64,000 nt of DNA from contig NC_051138.1 of NCBI RefSeq assembly GCF_014839805.1, forward strand, positions 7,562,983-7,626,982, in the 5' to 3' direction. Origin of the DNA: Manduca sexta (taxonomy: Eukaryota; Arthropoda; Insecta; Lepidoptera; Sphingidae). The translations under genes were made by a program, and so were the position numbers. This document shows, piece by piece, positions 40,701 to 51,500 of this stretch (position 1 is the first letter of the stretch; each line of letters begins with the position of its first letter). A model generated the notes under the pieces. It saw only the letters and a program-made list of their open reading frames with translations. It did no database searches and had not been told where the DNA came from.

Positions 40701-42088
40701 TGTCATATTGAGGAACTGTGTGGTGAAAGCGAATTTTCCTTGTTTTTACAAATAACATAATAGTGTAAGTGGGTATTACAGAAGACTGTAGAGGTATAGG
40801 CATGGTATCTGAGTAGGCTATTATGATAGTTGTTTGTTAATTAGGTACATTTGTAAATATTATGTATAAGGTAAGCAAAAGAAATTTCAACACACTAAGT
40901 CTGTGTCGAATCAATTTCCCAATACCTTGATTGACCTTAGTGTTGACCCCAAACGCCTAATACACAAGTAAGCAAGGCTAAAATTATACCTCATTTGTAT
41001 TCCCACCATAGCTTTATGTTGTATACGGAATGTTGCGTAAATTTATGTCTTCGGAGTCTATAAAAAAATAAGGTTTGTATTTTTGATTTTTTAGGCATGC
41101 TATTTTATTACGTATTTTTTTTTTATTTATAAGTTTTAAATGCATAAATTTGCGGTAGCTCAGGCGCGATAAAATATAAAAATCTGTTATTTAATTAATC
41201 TAAGTTAAGGTAATACCTAAGGTATTAAAGTCGACCTATATAGTACATGTTCGAACATAAAGTAACAAAACATATATATTATTAAATGTATATACTTACT
41301 TAGATTCCAAAATCTAACTAGTCTTCTTTTAATTAATCAACAAATGCAATCTATCACTTTTAACAAGAACTATTTTAGAATCTTATGTTCAGATATAAAT
41401 TTAGTTTCATAATATTTCAAGAGATGGCGCTTTTAGCTCATTCATTCTAACTCAAAAGATTAAGTACAAAAATAACCAGTAGATGTCGCACTACACATTT
41501 TTTTATTTGCAGCCTACTTTTTTTTTGTTGCAGTAATCACAAAGAAACTTCTTACCTATGTTTATTTGATTTTCCTTTTTCTTTTACAGAGACATTGTCC
41601 TGCGACCACACGAAGGTGACACCATACTTCATAGAGTCAATTAACAGTCGCGAAGGATTTTGGGCGGGGCCTTGTTCTAGTTTATTTTCTTACTTGATCG
41701 GTTGGTGCGAACCGCAAGACACGGATTATGTCCTTATGGGCGAATATGTCGATCGCAAGTGAGTTCTAGATACAAAAGTTACTTGGTATTAGTAAAACTT
41801 TTGAAAATTTTATTTATTTACTATAGTGTATGCCCGTAATATACTTAAATCTCCACAATATTGATTTCTTCTAATATTACTTATTTGAAAATTCAAAACG
41901 GGAGCCATATTAATTAATAAATATTACGTTAAGTAAGGGGTAATTTTTAAAGTGAATTATTATGTAAAAAAAATGACATTTCCAGTGCTCGAGGCGTGTA
42001 CTACGTTACAACGAATGCGAAGCCACCATACGCACGAGGTTTCCCCGGCAGAAGTCGAAGACTGCGTTCCATTACTCCATACAGCTGA
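28702..42088 (+). CDS. Secreted pancreatic-lipase-family enzyme, copy 2 (intact)
   Basis: Seven exons (28702-28759, 36335-36470, 36588-36813, 38608-38788, 40477-40668, 41590-41758, 41986-42088) join in phase with GT-AG sites into 1065 nt: 354 residues and TGA. Residues 1-19 form a hydrophobic signal peptide (MLTSSKWLILIGITAVQIT), so the enzyme is secreted. FYLYTR opens the fold, the oxyanion loop is HGFGGG (98-103), and the triad is Ser178 in GYSVGAH, Asp203 in GLDP and His271 in SCDH. The Ser-Asp spacing of 25 is normal for the family. The Asp-His spacing of 68 is shorter than in classical pancreatic lipase, which suggests a short lid as in phospholipase-A1-like and insect neutral lipases. 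It likely hydrolyses acylglycerol or phospholipid esters in gut lumen or haemolymph; the substrate cannot be read from sequence. It is the tandem paralog of the broken copy at 19385-23444. Confidence 0.9.
30005..30205 (-). repeat. tRNA-derived SINE, inverted, in lipase intron 1
   Basis: Read on the minus strand it has an A-box-like CTGTCTCGTTAGCGT (about 30183-30198) and a B box GGTTCGATCCC (30135-30145), then the body segment GGAATTTGTGCCCGAAATGG shared with 9408-9690 and 7798-7985. Confidence 0.65.
35400..35663. mobile_element. Foldback MITE with TTAA flanks
   Basis: Perfect 45-bp terminal inverted repeats (35404-35448 and 35615-35659), starting GGCGATACCTCAAGG, are flanked on both sides by TTAA (35400-35403 and 35660-35663), the target duplication typical of the piggyBac superfamily. 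A second nested inverted repeat (35551-35615, arms ATCATGGATATTTC) abuts the right terminal repeat only, leaving a 102-bp spacer on the left. There is no coding capacity. The perfect arms suggest recent insertion, within intron 1 of lipase copy 2. Confidence 0.85.
36335..36470 (+). CDS. Lipase copy 2 exon 2
   Basis: Acceptor CTTGACAG, donor CAAG/GTAATG. Encodes a polar linker (SESQQNDQPNGEKPKSV) and then CPHPKMQFYLYTR, the first core strand. It is longer than its equivalent in copy 1 because of the linker. Confidence 0.85.
36588..36813 (+). CDS. Lipase copy 2 exon 3 (oxyanion loop)
   Basis: Acceptor TTATTCTAG, donor CAG/GTAGAG, residues 65-140. Contains TKIVVHGFGGGRNLSPSTDM and NYNIIIVDYGSLVKEPC, the strand pairs before the nucleophile elbow. 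The intron after it falls at a different place from copy 1. Confidence 0.88.
38608..38788 (+). CDS. Lipase copy 2 exon 4 (nucleophile)
   Basis: Acceptor TTTTCAG, donor ACTG/GTAAAA, residues 141-200 plus one base. IHTIGYSVGAHILGLVANYL carries catalytic Ser178 in the G-x-S-x-G elbow. Confidence 0.9.
39165..39610. repeat. Dispersed lepidopteran repeat, copy 2
   Basis: Same order of motifs as 8750-9310, from AAAGCTGAAGAGCTTGTTTG to GAAACCGCGAG. It lies inside the lipase intron between exons 4 and 5. No coding frame is seen. Confidence 0.6.
39984..40040 (-). repeat. SINE-family 3' fragment
   Basis: On the minus strand it reads TTGGTTACACCTCTGCCCAT then CCCTTTGGACATGACGTG, related to the 3' part of the copies at 7798-7985 and 9408-9690. 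Confidence 0.45.
40477..40668 (+). CDS. Lipase copy 2 exon 5 (catalytic Asp)
   Basis: Acceptor TTTAACAG, donor TTCC/GTAAGT. It starts GLDPTILFYMG with catalytic Asp203, then DALFVDVLHTGAG and HADFYVNGGSSQPGC, family-diagnostic stretches. 192 nt, phase 1 to phase 1. Confidence 0.9.
41590..41758 (+). CDS. Lipase copy 2 exon 6 (catalytic His)
   Basis: Acceptor CTTTTACAG, donor CGCAA/GTGAGT. Reads QTLSCDHTKVTPYFIESINS, with catalytic His271, then the Cys-rich CSSLFSYLIGWCEPQDTDYV. 169 nt. Confidence 0.9.
41986..42088 (+). CDS. Lipase copy 2 exon 7 (C-terminus)
   Basis: Acceptor ATTTCCAG. Encodes ARGVYYVTTNAKPPYARGF and an Arg/Ser-rich tail ending SITPYS before TGA at 42086-42088. Confidence 0.9.
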
Positions 42089-42299
42089 TGAACATCAAAA
42101 CTAAATTAATAAGCGTAAAAATTGCGGTAATTTATTGTTCAGCAGTTTGGTCACTTATGTGCGTTTCAATCAGTAATGTAAACTAATTGCAGTTCGCAAA
42201 TATGTCTGTTATTTAAAAATTATCAAAAAAACTAATTATACAGTTACGTAACGTTACAAAATTAATATTAGGTATAAGTTTTTCATTTTATATTAACGT

Positions 42300-42305
42300 A
42301 ATAAA
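42300..42305 (+). other. Candidate polyadenylation signal of lipase copy 2
   Basis: AATAAA about 210 bases after the stop codon. It is the first exact hexamer I noticed downstream, and fits a short 3' UTR. Confidence 0.4.
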
Positions 42306-43063
42306 GAAAATATAGAATTAAGTGTGTATGCCGTCCGTTATTCGTTGTGACGCGACTCTAGTCTCTCAAACTGCTTAACAATACGATTGTTCCGCGATAC
42401 TAGATCTTTTATTAAATTATTTCAGTTAGTCACCGCCATTGATTACGTAACCGAAATTTAAATGCAATATATTTCCACCTACGTGAATTTTACTTTATAT
42501 AATATGTTGCTTTGAAAATAATTTAATATTTTTGGGTTTCGTGTTTATTTTTAAGTAGTATAAGTAATTTATAATTGTACAAAATAATTTAAAGTAAATC
42601 ATGTAGTTTTTTTTTTGTATGACCTCTCCGCATGAACAAAGATATTAAATTTATTTCCGGGAAAAAAAATATACGGACAAAACTAATTAATTACCCATAT
42701 TCCAGATTAAGATAAGTGTAATGATGAAGTAGATAAAAAGCTACCAAAGATATGCTTTTTCTCATAATTGTCACTAAAATAGTAGTTACTATTATCTACA
42801 TACCTATTCTGGGTTATGTCAGGCCGCTAACTCCTCAATACTCAAAGAACCAACTAGGAAACAATAAACGTTGGAAAACTGTTTCACAGCTTAACCTTCC
42901 ATCGAGCAAACGGTATCTAGCATTCAATCCGTGCATTTTCGGCGCACAAGTTACAGCAGGAATATATAAAGATTTACGAATAAAGTCTTAAAAATTTTAA
43001 ACATTCAAACAATATGATGATTAATTTTATATTATGTTATATAAATTCCGAGTAGATAGCTTT

Positions 43064-43583
43064 AATAAAAATAATTTTAACAAAAAATTAAAACGCCTTC
43101 AAAAACCGCTCATAACCAAAGTATAATTTTACATAACAGGTATATATTGGATACCAATTTTGGAGTTGGTGCCTAATTAAAATTGTTAGTTAAGCTAACA
43201 TTGTTTAATTTTAATTGCACAGCCCATCTATGATCTAAATTTCTTTTAAATCAATTAAAAGGAGTAGGTTTGCGTTAACTACTAACAAACATACACAGTG
43301 ATAGGTGTAATACGAAGCACATATTGCATTGTATTTCACTTTTTCTTTTCTTTTTTTTCGGGGCAGAGAGTGTAATACACCCACATTTGATCAGCTATAT
43401 GTAACAAGTTGAGCATTGTTTTCGTATATTTGTTAATGTATTTATCTAGCTTAACTAGCAATTTAATTAGGCACCGACTCCAAAATTGGTATCCAATATA
43501 TACCTGTTATGTGAAATTATTTTTTTGGTTTTGAGTGGTTTTAAAGACGGTTAAATTTTTTGTTAAAATTATATTTATTTTTT
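43064..43583. mobile_element. Long foldback MITE-like element
   Basis: Inverted arms of about 130 bp (43064-43196 and 43448-43583) share, in order, ATTTTAACAAAAAATT, an ACATAACAGGTATATATTGG core, CCAATTTTGGAGT and GTTAAGCTA. The best-matched part is about 50 bp long with one mismatch (GTTGG against GTCGG). The 250-bp centre has no coding frame. Target duplications are not clear. Confidence 0.7.
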
Positions 43584-43610
43584 GCTTTTTTGTGTTATTA
43601 AAAAATAGAC

Positions 43611-44170
43611 CGTCTCGATGGCGAAGTTGTGTTTCGCTCACAATACGACTTATCACGCTGAGAAGTTACACCTCTGAGTTCCCCTGAAAAGGGGAAAAGG
43701 TATGATACTATATATTTATGTATGTAAGAAGTAGAATCAAGCAAACCTAACGCAAAAACACAACTGATATATTTGACTCACAGTACAACTATCGCGCTGT
43801 AGTGTTACACCTCTGCCTATCACTGAAAAAGGGAAAAGGTGTTATGCTGTATGTATAAGTATGTACAAAGTACACTCAATCAAACTCAATGCAAAAACAT
43901 AAATAAAAACGTCACAAGAAAGCTGAATTCACGATTTCGTTTTCTTGGACGACATAATTATTGTAGATTTTATACTTTTAAAACCAAACTACTGAAGCGA
44001 TTTTGAAAAAAAAATTATGGAACTAATCTGGAGAGATATTCTTTCGAATAAAAAAATAATTTTTCAAATCGGCTCATAATTGAGCGAGTTCTGAGGTAAC
44101 AATCATACAAAAAAAAATCAAGTCGAATTGATAACCTCATCCTTTTTTTGAAGTCGGTTACAATACGGTT
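43611..44170. repeat. Cluster of dispersed repeat fragments
   Basis: Two related pieces, 43620-43700 and 43775-43860, share CGCTGnnnnGTTACACCTCTG followed by a GGGAAAAGGT motif, as a direct duplication about 155 bp apart. They are followed at 43960-44170 by AAACTACTGAAGCGATTTTG and TTTTTTTGAAGTCGGTTAC, the 3' end of a family abundant in Lepidoptera. Confidence 0.5.
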
Positions 44171-46898
44171 AGGTTAGCTGGGGAAAGCACCTTAATGGAG
44201 GGAAAGGACAAGTTTTTCCGATTATTTAGTTTTAGGAGATGTTAGTATGCTGTAATAAAACAATATAAATTTTTGAACATATATTAGGGAAGATAATGTC
44301 ACCAGTTCGAAATAACAAATTTCACTAAAATAGTAATAGAAAATAAAAATAAACAAAAACTCAGTAACTTTATAACCTTAATGATAATTAAGATCAATCA
44401 ATATTACATATGTATAATAACCCATTAATATCCACGTTCTAAATAATAATTATATCACAATTTTTAAATAAGACTAAGTTATTTTGTCTGGATTGTGACT
44501 AGAATTTGAATACTTAATTTATCATATATCAAAAACGTAAAATCTATAAACGAATCAAATACAAATAGTAGTTCAATAAAATAGATTTAGAACCAGTTCT
44601 TTGTTCTAAAAAAAATACGTACAATCTTGCATAAAAACGTGTATACCAAATTTTGAAGATTAAAGACTGGTAAAGCATTCATTAAATGATTTAAAACAAA
44701 TATTTTCCTCTCTTTGTAATCCACGCTAATTTTGTCTTATTAAAAGACAACTACTTATTTATTAACTAGGGGCATTATGGCTAATTATTAATAAAGTTAT
44801 TATATTTTTCAATACCTATATTGTTATTGTGTAAGATAGCATATTATATTCAATATTACATCTAGGTCATAGTTTCATACAAATGCGATGCCGAAGGCAG
44901 TACAAGAAATTCTATTTACAACAGAGGACGCCCTTATATTTAAGAAAAATACAAATTTTACCGAATACGAAGATGAGCGTAGCACAGTCCATCTTTCATG
45001 AACTCAACCGGCAAATTTTGAATGATTGATGCCAGATCAATCGTACCAAGTTCAAGTCACCTAATTACATAATTTTGAAGACTACTTAATTTTATCAGCC
45101 AGTTTCTTTATGAACTGTAAAAGTAAAAATTAGTGTTATGTAGCCGACCGAAGCGTTGGCCATCTTCGATGAAAAATATTTGGCTTCGGCCAATATGAGT
45201 CAAGAGACAATCAAAATTTAAAGAATTAAATAAAAAAATATTTGAATTAAGATTATCTCGAAATGCTTTTTTTAACGGATTAATATCAATAAAAAGCTTG
45301 AATTTAAAGTTTTGAAATCATTTATATTATTAATTATAACTTAGACAAAGTTGAACCTAATTTGTTAGTCTTTAAACCCTTGGCTTCGGTTTTTTATCGA
45401 TCTTCAGCCGGACTCTACTGTCAATAATACTTAAAAAAACAATTTCTAAAAGAATGATGCTAATATTTTCGATCAGCAAGAGAATGTGAAATGTGAAACT
45501 GAAAACAATTTGAATCCAAACAATTTTCTCTGATTTAAAAATGCAATAAATTATTGTACTTTAACGCTTCCCAAATAATACAAAATAACTCAGTTTAACC
45601 ATACCTTAACACTTATCAAACTTGTAGGTTTTATATAAAGCGCTAGATCTAGTCTAACCTGGCATAAATTTAACCTTTGGTAAATTACTTAGTGTATAAT
45701 AATAATTTATATAACTACTTATATGTACAGTTTTTTCCTATTTAAGCAAAAATGTCAGTTATATTTCATCTATTCTCTAAGTAACCGTAGGCCGGGTCGA
45801 AACGCAACTTTTCAAACGAATTATATCCTTTATTCACCTATCAATATACAAATCTATGTTCATATATATTATAATTAATTACCATGTTATTGGAATTTAC
45901 TATAAATAACACCTTTTGTGATGGAGTTTCATAAATGGCAGTGAACGTAAGAATCTAAAAGTAATTTTGACAAAATAATGTATGTTAAATAAATATTGAA
46001 GAAATACCCTAATAATTAGCCTACATATAATAAGTAAGATATTAAATGGGAATGGTATTAATTTCTACATTATACAAGATTATAGCCTTATATTACATTA
46101 TACTACTTTGTATTATTACTAAAAAAATAAAGAGCATTCAGCAAATTCTTAGGTTAGGTGAGGAAGTATATATAAATTGAATAAGAATCTATAACTCAAT
46201 TAGAAAAACAAACCAATGTTAAGTTATTGTTAATAAATGACTTCAACATTTTCGTTTGTTTACTTTGGATGTTGGTCTTGAAAGGTACCAAAGTAGAACA
46301 CTGGAATCGTATAATAAAAAGTTGGCATCAAAAAATGCTAAGTACTGTCATATTGCTATTATGAATTCTAATAAACTTTTCTTAAAGTCTATAATAAAAT
46401 ATTACGATAAGTGGAATAATCATGGGGTAAAACAGGATAATATAAATACTATGCAGTTAAGTAATATGCACAATATTATAGAAGAAATGATTTACTGGTA
46501 AATGAAAAATGAAAAAAATGGAAATGAAAAATTTAGCAAATAAAACTATAAGCCTTTCAAAATATTTACAAGGAAGTATCAGGACTTCAAAAGAAAATCC
46601 TTAAACATGAGTCTAATCAGTAATTGACAAATCAGTGCTTTCTTGCAAGTAACTTACTCTCTATAGGTTACTATCTATCATGACTATATGTACGTACTTT
46701 TTACAATTTCTTTATATTTACAAAGTCTAGAACCAAATTTTATTCAATATACTGAACTAGCCCAAGGAAAAATTTGAAATTAAAACTTCGTTTCAACAGA
46801 GTATTTGCCAATGACGAAAATATTAAAATTTGTTTAAATATCAAATTAATGTTCTCAATCTTCTGGAACATAAATTCCAAAGCTTTTTATACAGTTTA

Positions 46899-47060
46899 AA
46901 AACGAGACGAGCTAGCCACTCGTCTGATGGTAAACGACACGACTACTCATGAACAGTAACAACGAACTTGCATTACAAATTGATATTATACTGCGGTCGT
47001 CACGCTGAGACATAAGATATTAAGTCTCATAATGCCCAGTCATTACCCTGGCTACTATGT
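46899..47060. repeat. Lepidopteran dispersed repeat end
   Basis: Begins ACGAGACGAGCTAGCCACTC and continues CGTCTGATGGTAAACGACAC, a signature of non-autonomous elements widespread in moth and butterfly genomes. The rest of the element is not well defined. Confidence 0.5.
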
Positions 47061-47103
47061 TCCTCTAACTGGAACCCAATAGTGTTTTCTTGACATAAAT
47101 CCA

Positions 47104-47236
47104 CGATTGCAAAGTCCTATCGATCGATACTGAAATACTATCAACTAGATCTAAATTATGACAGTTCTTAAATAATTAAGTGAACTGTCATAATTTAGAT
47201 CGGTTATAAAACCGCATCGACAGGACTTTGCGATCG
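47104..47236. repeat. Two-part inverted repeat
   Basis: The outer arms (CGATTGCAAAGTCCTATCGA and its near-complement at 47214-47236) enclose perfect 20-bp inner arms GATCTAAATTATGACAGTTC (47148-47167) and GAACTGTCATAATTTAGATC (47182-47201) around a 14-base AT loop. Likely a small foldback element. Confidence 0.7.
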
Positions 47237-47821
47237 TTAACTTAACACGAGACAACTGCCCTGGTCTTTACCGTCTTCAAGAACTAAATAATAATATAGA
47301 ACTTAACGACTTCTACATTTCTACAGTAAAAATAAAAATATTAATATAACTACGGTATACAATAATTAAATTTAGAATTCATAAATATTATATTTACATA
47401 CACGCGGTAATATTGTCGAAACTACGTTTTTATACGTGATTATTGTCGAAATCACTCTTGGATCCATAATACTAGTATGTATCTACACGCTAAGGTCGCT
47501 TTAACAGCTTTATTGTCAACACAGCCTTATAGAGTGAGATCACCCCATTATTGTCTTAACCTAATCCTAAACTTAATCTAAGGGATGTTTTTTTAGAGAG
47601 AGAGAACGTTAAACTGTAATAAAACAGACTTATTTTTATTTTTTTAAATCTGGCTCTATTTTACAGATTACTGAAACTAGTGACTATCGAAACATTTTAA
47701 TTCCATAAAATTGTCTTTCGAATAAAATTAGATAATTTCATTAAAGAATTGTTTTAACGTCTTATTACATTTTAAAATTTTCTCCCTTTAAAAAGCACGC
47801 TTTATTTATATTATTATGGAG

Positions 47822-47955
47822 ATTGAAATTAAACTAATTTTCCGGATTCTATCGCGGTTTTTTGTTTTTTTTTTTTTTATTTTTCTCCCGACGTCGGGAG
47901 AAAAATAAAAAACAAAAAACCGCGATAGAATCCGGAAAATTAGTTTAATTTCAAT
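47822..47955. repeat. Near-perfect 134-bp palindrome with flanking direct repeats
   Basis: The left arm from ATTGAAATTAAACTAATTTT pairs with the right arm ending in its complement. The centre is CCCGACGTCGGG. Only the homopolymer tract differs: a longer T run on the left. A 15-bp direct repeat ATTATTATGGAGATT lies at 47810-47824 and 47985-47999, like a target-site duplication around the inserted block. Confidence 0.75.
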
Positions 47956-50783
47956 GTCTAACATTCGCGTAAATATAAGAAATCATTATTATGGAGATTT
48001 CGAAAAAAATGTGTAATTACGGAAACCAAAAAATATATATATATTCTCATTTTTTACCAAAATTTAAACCAACTATGATTTTTTTAAACTATACTTTTAA
48101 TTTATAAAAAGAGTAAATTGAATTCACTTACTCAAATTGTTTTATATAGAAAGTACATCATTATTTTATTCAACTTTGTTATTAATTATTTTTATATTTT
48201 AAACCTTATTATTACGTGCACATTAACAAGTGCAGGGGGGATCCATACCCTTTCTGCCATTGTCTTGGACATTGTGAAAATTATCATAGAATAACTTAAC
48301 CAAAGCGGAATGTACATCAATTCTTTTCCTAGCCCAAGCCTATTGTTGAAAGCACATTTCCCGGTCAATTAACCTAAAACCCATTGATACAGAATTTATA
48401 CAAGGAGCAATGCGAACTCGGAAAAAACTCTTTAACGTTTTAACAACTGCTTTTGGAAAGAGACTACAGATAATCATATCGATCTAATTAATTATGAAAA
48501 ACTCCATCTTTATTCTAAATACACACGCCAAGAAAATAACTGGTCAAAACAATTGAAAGTGAAAGTTGGATTTAAATTTTATTTCATCGTCTGCAGCCTC
48601 CTTCATGTACTCGATCTCAGAAAATTAAGATTCATACACCTAGCGGCATAATATATAATTCTTTTTAAAATAGTCAATATAATTTAATCACTTAAAATAA
48701 CACTTTATGTTGTTTTACTTTTAATGAATACATACAATAACTACACATCCAAGTGATATTTTTTCAAAGTTATTCAAAACATTTTTACATCACAGAATTG
48801 ACGGTGTAGAGACTCTTTCAAACAATATTTTTGCTATAGACTACAACAATTAACTATATTTAACAATCATTACATTTAAAGTAATTTGAAACACACAGAA
48901 ATTAATCTTTAAAGTTAAGTTATATAATAGACTTAAATAGAAATTTTAAAATTTCTTTTTATATATATGATTGGTCTATAATTTATTACGCAACTTTTGA
49001 AACGTTCAATTTTCAAGTAGAAAAAAGATTTTCGCTTCAATAAAATTTGATCACTTAAATATTCATCAGAGAATTTTTTTAGGTTCATAACCAAACAATG
49101 TTATGATTTACGGTTATATTAAATCATGCTAATAGCTTATACCACACAGAAAGTAATTAAATTTCATAGTTAATTGTTTAGTTAAAGTCTGTGTGATACG
49201 TCCATACTTATATTAAAATAAAATATTCAAAATATTGATCCTTCATAGGTATTATATATTATATTTTGTTGTAATATGAATAGAATAAATAAAATCCTGG
49301 ATTTGAGATAACTTGTTATTGTTAAAACTAGACCACACGGTGAGCTAGCTTGAGAAAAAAATATAACAATCTAAACATCCGTAAATGTTACAAATTACCT
49401 TATTACAATAATTACAATAGCTTATGACAATGCTGGCGATGCTTTTTACATGCCGATGAACGCATTTCCACCACCCATTTTCGTTACCCATGTATGTATA
49501 TCATATAATATAGAATAGAAATAAAATAAATATATTATTTATATGTAGTTTCTAAACCAAAGATGGTCAAAATTACACGTAGCAATATAATGGTTATTAA
49601 AATATCAGACACAAAATACTACTAGGCCACTATAAAAATGTCTAAATTTATTCATTTTGTTAGATAGTTTTATGTCGAATCTGGTGTCTCTCATGTTTTG
49701 AGAGGATGTTGCAGTAAACTCATAGTTTGTACAAGCTAAGTTCTCAAACAGACTTAATTCTATAATTTTAGACATTTCTATCAACAACCTTAAGACAACT
49801 AAAATTATTATTTCTCAAATTTTACTGATAACACATATTTTTTTCAATAATTTACTAGGTAAGTCAGGGGGTTTAAATAAAGATCCTTAAAATGTATTGA
49901 ATGAATGTGTATGTTTACTTATTACCCTGTTGTAGCGAACTTTATTGGTATGTGTTTTTTATAAGCTATTTTATTACTAAATCTTCGAGGAGAACCGGCT
50001 ACAGAAAGGTAATGAGATTTCAGTAAAAGTAAAAAAGGATTTAAAAGCTCTTTGATTATATTTTTGCATGTCGTTTAAAATAAAATTATAAAAGATAGAA
50101 TGTATGCATGTCGTAATAGAAACACGAAATCTGTAAATTTCCATGAATGTGGAATGCATTGGATTTAGAAATCTCAACTCCACCTATAGTCAAATAAGTA
50201 TTTCACGCTCAAAAGCTATTAAGTCTGTACCGTGGTATATTTCGCGGTAAAATATTATGCGGTCTCGTTCGATTGATAATAATAGGATGCATTGTTCCAA
50301 CGTTTCGTGAAATTTCTCATGCCTTTATAGAAATACGCATTTCGTGTTTCAAGACAACATTGATTATAAAACGCATTAACTGTGGAAATAAAAACATGAT
50401 AATTCTCACCGATGTCCAATACACTACATATTATATTTATTGTCCTTTAAATATAGCTACATATACATATAATATTTTCGCGAAGATTATATAATAGGTA
50501 TATATGAATAAGCTGATTATAATATATATGTATAACTACGCCGAACTATGTATCAATAGTTCGCTATTTAGTCATAAATATTAAAATTCCTACTATTACG
50601 AATACATTCACATTACTTTGACATGAGTATTATTGGCATAATAACGTTTCATTATCATTTTTTACTACCTTTAAACATATTATTTGAATATTTACAATTA
50701 GTAACTTATTATAGTAATTTCTATTTGCGTACGTCGTGATTATAGAATGAGTATTTTAAAGCTAAATACAACTAGTACAATAT

Positions 50784-50905
50784 TTCAAGTCGGTTGGTAT
50801 TCCTAAAAAAATGCGTGTTACTAATTTTCATTTCAAGTTAGATGTTCGAGCTCGGTTGGTATGTCGGAAAATATACAATTATGTGTGTTAGTAATATTCA
50901 TTTCA
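50784..50905. repeat. Diverged tandem duplication, unit about 65 bp
   Basis: Two copies share CGGTTGGTAT near their start and ATTTTCATTTCAAG or ATATTCATTTCAAG at their end, with an expanded middle in the second. Confidence 0.5.
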
Positions 50906-51287
50906 AGATAACTTTCACGAAATTTGTAGCGTCGCTTGTCAAACTCGTATTTTCGTCTTTGATTGACCTTTGTTGTAATAGAATTATTGTCTTGATCGCA
51001 ATATTTTATATTTTATTTTCGATTTATGTCAAATAAGTATCAACATCACTTCGAACTTTGAATTAAGCTTTAAACTTGTACGTCTAATGGCGACAGAGAA
51101 TCGCTCATTTTACAGTCGACAATTCTAAATTTGCTCAAACTATGTAGTAATTCGAAATTACGATTCGAATTCGAAATTACTATTTAATGTAACCGAAAAG
51201 AAAAGAATAGAGTATAAAGTAACTCAAATATTTCCGTCGGCGACATTAGTTTTCAAATATGGAACCATGATTTTTTTTAAATCTTAT

Positions 51288-51500
51288 GTCCACGAGTCAA
51301 GTTATATAAGATAGTGAGTCCAATTTGTTCCAAATAGAATTATTTTTATTTATTTTTTGTCCACGAGTCAAAATGAGTAAGATTGTGAGTCCAATATAAT
51401 CCAAATGCAATTCATTTTTAATGTCTTTCTTTATGTCAACGAGGTAAGATAATTAACATGCTGACTCCCATTTATCTACTCCAAATACAGCGTCGACCAA
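51288..51500. repeat. Degenerate tandem repeat, unit about 76-80 bp, three copies
   Basis: Each unit carries a GTCCACGAGTCAA motif, a TGAGTCCAAT motif about 17 bases later, and CCAAAT. The third copy is decayed (GTCAACGAG, TGACTCC). Minisatellite-like. Confidence 0.65.

Noticed and set aside
40549..40755. Alternative frames over lipase exon 5
   Set aside because: The 40477-40668 frame carries the catalytic Asp and family motifs; the other frames are shadows.
42752..42991. 79-residue plus-strand frame after lipase copy 2
   Set aside because: No acceptor or family match; lies in repeat-flanked intergenic DNA.
46256..46501. 81-residue plus-strand frame rich in Lys and Asn
   Set aside because: Composition follows the AT-rich background; no homology features and no start context.
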